Shown here: in pieces, positions 12,621-17,715 of the stretch
How positions within the stretch are numbered: position 1 is the first letter of the stretch
Layout: every line of letters begins with the position of its first letter
Assembly: GCA_045611785.1 (NCBI GenBank)
Contig: JAZKXV010000001.1
Span: 1-17,715 of the forward strand
DNA: 17,715 bases
Source: JAFTYO01 sp045611785
GTDB taxonomy: Bacteria > Pseudomonadota > Alphaproteobacteria > RF32 > CAG-239
Direction: 5' to 3'
The notes under the pieces: generated by a model
Database searches by the model: none
What the model saw: only the letters and a program-made list of their open reading frames with translations
What the model was told of the DNA's origin: nothing
Program-made: the position numbers and the translations under genes

Positions 12621-15332
12621 ATGAAACCTGAAGAGAAAGCAAGACGAAAAATAGATAACCTATTCAAAGATGCTGGATGGGAAATTGTAGATAGAATGAA
12701 CTACAATCCTTGTGTATCTGCAGTTGCTATAGAAGAAGGATTACTTAAAGGAAATCTCGAAGCAGATTATTTGCTTTTTCTTGAAGGTAAAGCAATTGGT
12801 GTATTAGAAGCTAAAAGAGAAGAAAAAGAACTATCTGAAGTTGTTGCACAACAAGCTGAAAATTATACCCATAAACTTCAAGATTGGTATCGAACTTGGC
12901 AAAATCCATTACCCTTGATATATCTATCTAATGGTAAGGAGCTAATGTATAAATGTGTAGGTATTGATGATGAATATAAACCAATATCACGTATGCATAC
13001 ACCAAGAGAAATAACAAAAATGCTTAAACTTCCTTCATATTTTGCAGGATTGCCGGTAATTCCACCAAAAGGTTTAAGAGATTGCCAATATGATGCAATT
13101 TATGAATTAGAAAAGAGTTTTAGAGAAGGCAAGAAAAGAGCCTTAATGGTTCTTGCAACTGGTTCAGGTAAAACTTATACAGCCTGTACAGCTGCTTATC
13201 GTTTCTTATCATATACACCAGCTAAGAGAGTATTATTCTTGGTCGATAGAAATAACCTAGGTGTTCAAGCTGAAGGTGAATTCAGTTCTTACAAACTAAC
13301 AGAAACCGGTGATACCTTTAATTCTATATATGTAACTGAAAGATTACGTTCTAAGGATATACCTTCTGATGCAAATGTTGTAATATCTACAATTCAAAGA
13401 CTATTTTCAGCTATAACCGGACAAGACATAGAAGATTCAGATGATGATGAAAGTATTGATTTTGATTCAGAAGATAGTCAAACAGAAGTTGAATTGGGAG
13501 ATAATCTTAAATTATCTCCGGATTTCTTTGATTTTATAATAGTAGATGAATGTCATCGTTCAATTTATGGTAAGTGGAGAAAAGTTCTTGATTACTTTTC
13601 AACAGCAAGAATTATTGGACTAACAGCAACACCAGCCCCAGAAACAATATCTTTCTTTGATAACAATCAAGTAGCAAATTATACATTAGAGAAATCCATA
13701 GCTGATGGCATAAACGTTGATTATAGAATATATAGAATAAAAACACAGGTAAGTGAAGAAGGTCGTATTGCTCATACAGGAGAACAATACACTGAACATG
13801 CAAATTATAATCATACAGAAACAATAAAAATAAATGGTGAAGAAGAATTATACAAAAAAGAACAAATAAATCGAGCTGTTATAGACCTCTCACAAATTAA
13901 ATTAGTATTGGAAACATTTAAAAACTCTATATATACTGAGCTTTATCCTAATAGAGAACCTGATTTTAGATATATTCCAAAGACACTAATATTTGCACAA
14001 AGTGATAGACATGCTGATTGTATTGTAAAAATGGTCAAAGAAGTTTTTGCAGACCAATCAAAGAATTTTGTTAAGAAAATCACATATTCTGCAGGTAATA
14101 GTAATGAATTAATTCGTCAATTTAGAAACGATAAAGATTTTAGAATTGCTGTTACGGTAACACTTGTGGCAACAGGAACAGACGTTAAGCCATTAGAAGT
14201 AGTTATGTTTATGCGAGATGTAAACTCTGAACCTTTATATATTCAAATGAAAGGTCGTGGTGTTCGTACTATTGGTGATGAACAATTAAGAAATGTAACA
14301 CCTAATGCTGATACGAAAGATTTGTTCTATCTAGTAGATGCAGTTGGTGTAACCGAACACGAAAAAGTAATTCCAGACCCAACACAAGGACCCGCAAACA
14401 AAGTTAAGCACTTAAAAGAATTGTTGGAAGAAATTACACATGGTAACATTTTAGATGAATATATTAAGAATCTAGCTGGCAAAATTTCTCGTATCAATAG
14501 AAAAGCCTCTTTAGAACAAAAAGCAAAGTTTGAAGAATATGCCCATATTGATATGAAACAACTTGCATTAAATTTTTACAATGCATTAGAAAATAATACA
14601 CTTCCACCTTTTGAAAACATTAATGATGCAAATATAGAGAGAAAGCAATTAGTTTCTAGCTTAGCTGAACATCCTAAAGCAAGAGAATATTTGTTAAAAC
14701 TAAATGCTGGTTTTATAAAGATTTTAACAGAAGAAGAGGATAAACTTGTTCATCAAGGGTTTTCAAAAGAAGAATCTAAAGAAATAACATCAAGATTTGA
14801 AGAATATGTAAAAGAAAACAGAGATAAGTTAGAGGCTTTGAGGATAATCTACAATGATGTGAGAGAAGCTATAACATATGATATATTAAAAGATTTACAA
14901 GAAAAACTATTAGAAAGAAGCCCTAAATTCAGGATTGGAACACTTTGGAACTCTTATTCTATATTAGAACCTAAAAAAGTAGGAACATTTACAACTAAAG
15001 AACAAAGAGAAGCTCTGACAAACTTAATATCTTTGGTAAGACATGCTTTTGACAACTCTAAAGAATTAAGAACATTTATGTCCGGAATATCAAGAAACTT
15101 TGAATTATGGTGTGGTCAAAAACAGAGAATTCAGCCTCTAACAGAAGTTCAAAGAAAAATAGCTTTAGATATTGCTCGATACATAGCATCTAATGGAGCT
15201 TTAACACTAGAAGATATGAGAAAAGATACATCTAATATGCAATTGCTTGCTCAATCTAAGAAAGCTTTTGGAACATTAGATACCTTTTCTAACGAATTAA
15301 CATCATTATCACGATTTATATTAGCAGCATAG
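12621..15332 (+). CDS. hsdR: Type I restriction enzyme, endonuclease/translocase subunit HsdR
   Basis: HsdR joins HsdM and HsdS to translocate DNA with ATP and cut unmodified DNA at a distance. This form has 903 residues. The N-terminal PD-(D/E)xK nuclease shows D49 and E63-A-K65 (in EADYLLF and VLEAK). The SF2 motor shows Walker A ATGSGKT (179-185), Walker B DECH (309-312), TATP (335-338), and motif VI QMKGRGVRT (542-550). A helical C-terminal region follows, as in the EcoEI-like group of smaller R subunits. The ATG at 12621 was preferred because the N-terminus (MKPEEKARRKIDNLFKDAGW) fits the family. An upstream in-frame TTG at 12558 would add 21 unlikely residues and overlap the promoter. 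All motifs are intact. hsdM follows after 10 nt. Confidence 0.95.
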   Translation: MKPEEKARRKIDNLFKDAGWEIVDRMNYNPCVSAVAIEEGLLKGNLEADYLLFLEGKAIGVLEAKREEKELSEVVAQQAENYTHKLQDWYRTWQNPLPLIYLSNGKELMYKCVGIDDEYKPISRMHTPREITKMLKLPSYFAGLPVIPPKGLRDCQYDAIYELEKSFREGKKRALMVLATGSGKTYTACTAAYRFLSYTPAKRVLFLVDRNNLGVQAEGEFSSYKLTETGDTFNSIYVTERLRSKDIPSDANVVISTIQRLFSAITGQDIEDSDDDESIDFDSEDSQTEVELGDNLKLSPDFFDFIIVDECHRSIYGKWRKVLDYFSTARIIGLTATPAPETISFFDNNQVANYTLEKSIADGINVDYRIYRIKTQVSEEGRIAHTGEQYTEHANYNHTETIKINGEEELYKKEQINRAVIDLSQIKLVLETFKNSIYTELYPNREPDFRYIPKTLIFAQSDRHADCIVKMVKEVFADQSKNFVKKITYSAGNSNELIRQFRNDKDFRIAVTVTLVATGTDVKPLEVVMFMRDVNSEPLYIQMKGRGVRTIGDEQLRNVTPNADTKDLFYLVDAVGVTEHEKVIPDPTQGPANKVKHLKELLEEITHGNILDEYIKNLAGKISRINRKASLEQKAKFEEYAHIDMKQLALNFYNALENNTLPPFENINDANIERKQLVSSLAEHPKAREYLLKLNAGFIKILTEEEDKLVHQGFSKEESKEITSRFEEYVKENRDKLEALRIIYNDVREAITYDILKDLQEKLLERSPKFRIGTLWNSYSILEPKKVGTFTTKEQREALTNLISLVRHAFDNSKELRTFMSGISRNFELWCGQKQRIQPLTEVQRKIALDIARYIASNGALTLEDMRKDTSNMQLLAQSKKAFGTLDTFSNELTSLSRFILAA

Positions 15333-15342
15333 GAGATTTTAA

Positions 15343-16773
15343 ATGGCTGACAACAAAAATGAACAAACACTTGTGTCCAAAGTATGGAAAATAGCAAACG
15401 TATTAGCTGCTGATGGTGTTGGTTTTACAGATTATATTATCCAATTAACTTATTTGTTATTCCTTAAAATGGATTATGAAATGAGTGAATTAGGATATAA
15501 TAGTAGTATTCCTGATGAATATAGATGGGACAAACTAAAAGAATATGATGGATTAGAACTCATTTCTCAATATGAAGAAACCCTAAAAAATCTTTCACAA
15601 ATGGATAATCTCATTGGAACAATATTCATTAAAGCCAAAAATGGCATTAATAAGCCGGTAAATTTAAGAAAAATTATTTCTATGATTGATGAAGAAGATT
15701 GGCTTTCTATGGATGGTGATGTAAAAGGTGCAATCTACGAAGGAATTCTTGAAAAGAACGGACAAGATAAGAAAAGTGGTGCAGGACAATATTTCACACC
15801 AAGACCTTTAATTAATGCTATGGTTGATGTTATTAAACCAACTATTGGTGAAACTGTTTGCGACCCAGCATGTGGTACTGGTGGATTTTTGCTTTCAGCT
15901 TATGAATATATGAAGAAACAATCAGCAAATAAAGACAAGTTAGACTTTTTACAAAACAAGGCGTTGCATGGTGTTGATAATACTTCTTTGGTAGTAACAT
16001 TAGCTTCAATGAATTTATATTTACATGGTGTTGGTATTGATAGAAGTCCAATCATTTGTGATGACTCATTAGAAAAAGAACCGGATAATTTGGTTGATAT
16101 AGTTCTTGCAAATCCACCTTTTGGAACAAGACCTCAAGGAGCATCAAATATTTCAGCAATGAGAAGTGATTTATATGCTTCTACAAGCAACAACCAATTA
16201 AACTTCTTACAACATATTATGTTAATGCTTAAAAGCGATGGTAGAGCTGCTGTTGTTTTACCTGATAATGTTTTGTTTGAAGCCGGAGCTGGTGAAACAA
16301 TCAGAAAGAAACTCTTAAATGACTTTAATCTTCATACAATTCTAAGATTACCTACAGGTATTTTCTATGCAAATGGTGTGAAAGCTAATGTGTTATTCTT
16401 TAACAAAGGTTCAAAAACAAAAGAATTATGGATTTATGATTACAGAACTGGTGTAAAACATACACTTGCTAACAATCCTCTTCAAAGACATCATTTGGAT
16501 GACTTTGTTGCTTGCTACAAAGCAGATAATATTTCAGAAAGACAAGAAACATGGTCTGAAGAAAATCCAAATGGTCGTTGGAAGAAGTTCACTTATGATG
16601 AATTAATTTCAAGAACTAACACAGGTTTGGATATTACTTGGATTAAGAACGATGATGACGAATTCAAAGACTATTCTTTGCAAGATTTGTTTACACTTGT
16701 TAAAGAAAAGAGTTCCAATATTGCCAATGCAGTATCAGAGTTAGAAACACTTATTGCGGAGATTAAAGAATAA
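15343..16773 (+). CDS. hsdM: Type I DNA methyltransferase subunit HsdM
   Basis: HsdM is an N6-adenine methyltransferase that modifies the sequence selected by HsdS, using S-adenosylmethionine. It has 476 residues. The N-terminal helical HsdM domain is seen from KVWKIANVLAADGVGFTDYI (13-32). The SAM-binding region shows GQYFTPRPLI (148-157) and motif I DPACGTGG (174-181). The catalytic motif IV NPPF is at 257-260 in LANPPFGTRP. The ATG has an AGGAG site 7 nt upstream and lies 10 nt after hsdR. Its TAA overlaps the hsdS ATG (TAATG), so M and S are translationally coupled, as expected for subunits of one M2S complex. No disrupted motif was seen. Confidence 0.96.
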   Translation: MADNKNEQTLVSKVWKIANVLAADGVGFTDYIIQLTYLLFLKMDYEMSELGYNSSIPDEYRWDKLKEYDGLELISQYEETLKNLSQMDNLIGTIFIKAKNGINKPVNLRKIISMIDEEDWLSMDGDVKGAIYEGILEKNGQDKKSGAGQYFTPRPLINAMVDVIKPTIGETVCDPACGTGGFLLSAYEYMKKQSANKDKLDFLQNKALHGVDNTSLVVTLASMNLYLHGVGIDRSPIICDDSLEKEPDNLVDIVLANPPFGTRPQGASNISAMRSDLYASTSNNQLNFLQHIMLMLKSDGRAAVVLPDNVLFEAGAGETIRKKLLNDFNLHTILRLPTGIFYANGVKANVLFFNKGSKTKELWIYDYRTGVKHTLANNPLQRHHLDDFVACYKADNISERQETWSEENPNGRWKKFTYDELISRTNTGLDITWIKNDDDEFKDYSLQDLFTLVKEKSSNIANAVSELETLIAEIKE

Positions 16774-17715
16774 TGGAAGCCATAGACGCATTAAAACAAA
16801 AAGTTTTATCTCTTGCAATTCAAGGAAAACTAGTTGCTCAAGACCCAAATGACGAACCGGCATCTGTTTTACTTGAGAAAATAAAAACAGAGAAAGCAGA
16901 GCTTGTAAAACAAGGAAAAATCAAGAAAGATAAGCAAGAAAGCTACATTTTCCGTGGTGATGATAACAAATATTATGAGAAGATAGGTACTGAAACCAAG
17001 GATATTACTGATGAAATACCTTTTGATATTCCTGAAAATTGGGAGTGGGTAAGGTTAAAAAATATTGTTACTATTGAAACAGGTAAAAAAGATGCAAATT
17101 ATGGTAATCCTAAAGGAAAGTATCTATTTTTCACTTGTGCTGCAGAACCTATCAAGTGTGATAATTTCAGTTTTTCTGGTGAAAGTTTAATATTACCTGG
17201 AAATGGTGCTAATGTAGGATTATGCATTTATTATAATGGAAATTTTGAAGCATATCAACGAACTTATGTATTGCAAGGATATAATAATTATTTGATGTAT
17301 CTTAAATTAGTTTTAGATTCTTGTTGGAAAAGTTATAATGCAGAAAGAATGTATGGTTCTGCAATGCCCTATATCAAATTAGGAAATATAGAACAATTTT
17401 TAGCTCCATTACCACCATTGTCTGAACAAAAGCGAATTGTAGAAGAGATAGAGAAGATATTTGGTCAAATTGAAGTAGTTAAAGAAAACCAAGAAGAAAT
17501 AAATAAACTAAAAGATGGATTAAAGAACAAGGTACTAGATTTAGCAATTCAAGGAAAATTAGTTGAACAAGACGCAAATGACGAACCGGCTTCTGTATTA
17601 CTTGAGAAGATAAAAGAAGAAAAAGCAGAGCTCATAAAACAAGGTAAAATCAAGAAAGACAAGCAAGAGAGCTACATCTATAAAGGAACAGATAATCGCC
17701 ATTATGAGAAGATAG
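16773..17715 (+). CDS. hsdS: Type I specificity subunit HsdS (3' end outside window)
   Basis: HsdS recognises the two halves of the target site through two target-recognition domains (TRDs) and holds the HsdM subunits. The 314 residues in view have an N-terminal conserved helix (1-60), the first TRD starting at IPENWEWVRLKNI (86-98), and the central conserved end of the TRD, PLPPLSEQKRIVEEIEKIF (212-230), leading to a coiled coil. From residue 250 the N-terminal segment (7-71) is repeated closely, and the second TRD would follow beyond the window. The start overlaps the hsdM stop. The frame is open to the edge, so the gene is partial only because the window ends. The target sequence cannot be read from the protein. 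Confidence 0.95.
   Translation, partial: MEAIDALKQKVLSLAIQGKLVAQDPNDEPASVLLEKIKTEKAELVKQGKIKKDKQESYIFRGDDNKYYEKIGTETKDITDEIPFDIPENWEWVRLKNIVTIETGKKDANYGNPKGKYLFFTCAAEPIKCDNFSFSGESLILPGNGANVGLCIYYNGNFEAYQRTYVLQGYNNYLMYLKLVLDSCWKSYNAERMYGSAMPYIKLGNIEQFLAPLPPLSEQKRIVEEIEKIFGQIEVVKENQEEINKLKDGLKNKVLDLAIQGKLVEQDANDEPASVLLEKIKEEKAELIKQGKIKKDKQESYIYKGTDNRHYEKI
16791..16986 (+). repeat. hsdS internal direct repeat, copy 1
   Basis: This 196-bp segment encodes HsdS residues 7-71 (from LKQKVLSLAIQGKL to YYEKI). It closely matches 17520-17715, in the same frame. The identical stretch EPASVLLEKIK and the run QGKIKKDKQESYI are in both copies. Confidence 0.85.
17520..17715 (+). repeat. hsdS internal direct repeat, copy 2
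   Basis: Copy 2 encodes residues 250-314 and reaches the window edge, so it may continue. It starts 729 bp (243 codons) after copy 1, so recombination between copies would keep the reading frame and remove or swap one TRD. Confidence 0.85.

Overview
The window looks like a low-GC alphaproteobacterial chromosome, probably an uncultured gut-type lineage. The lineage clue is a dusB (nifR3) gene directly followed by trkA. In many alphaproteobacteria these two genes flank the ntrBC-ntrYX nitrogen-control genes, which are absent here. The species cannot be named from sequence alone.

Left part (1-6568), host backbone, all genes on the minus strand. Reading in transcription order from 6392, there is a large two-TM coiled-coil protein, then dusB (tRNA-dihydrouridine synthase) and trkA (K+ uptake regulator), packed with 0-2 nt gaps as one operon. 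After a 69-bp gap with its own promoter and a 22-bp perfect palindrome comes a very cysteine-rich exported repeat protein that runs off the left edge. A tRNA-Thr(GGT) gene with encoded CCA lies at 6569-6643 on the plus strand, with promoter and terminator.

Right part (about 6644 to the right edge), an integrated mobile element. Its inferred left end is the 3' end of tRNA-Thr. Next come a non-coding stretch with two kinds of short direct repeats, a small diverged HTH protein, a tyrosine recombinase (integrase), two unknown genes whose proteins both begin MTEN, two overlapping small ankyrin-repeat genes, and a winged-HTH/coiled-coil protein. Then comes a 540-bp non-coding region with six 16-bp iteron-like repeats, the last four on an exact 22-bp period, followed by AT-rich palindromes. 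The element then carries a type I restriction-modification operon, hsdR-hsdM-hsdS, with hsdS cut by the window edge. The right attachment site is not in the window.

The most unusual part is the repeat array next to the winged-HTH/coiled-coil gene. It has the layout of an iteron plasmid origin (iterons, AT-rich block, adjacent DNA-binding protein gene) inside a tRNA-integrated island. An autoregulatory operator is the main alternative. Three island genes (the diverged HTH gene, the first ankyrin gene and the winged-HTH gene) also share the box GATAAATAT 24-27 nt before their start codons, which suggests a common promoter or co-regulation. HsdR, HsdM and HsdS should together form a restriction-modification complex that defends the element and its host.
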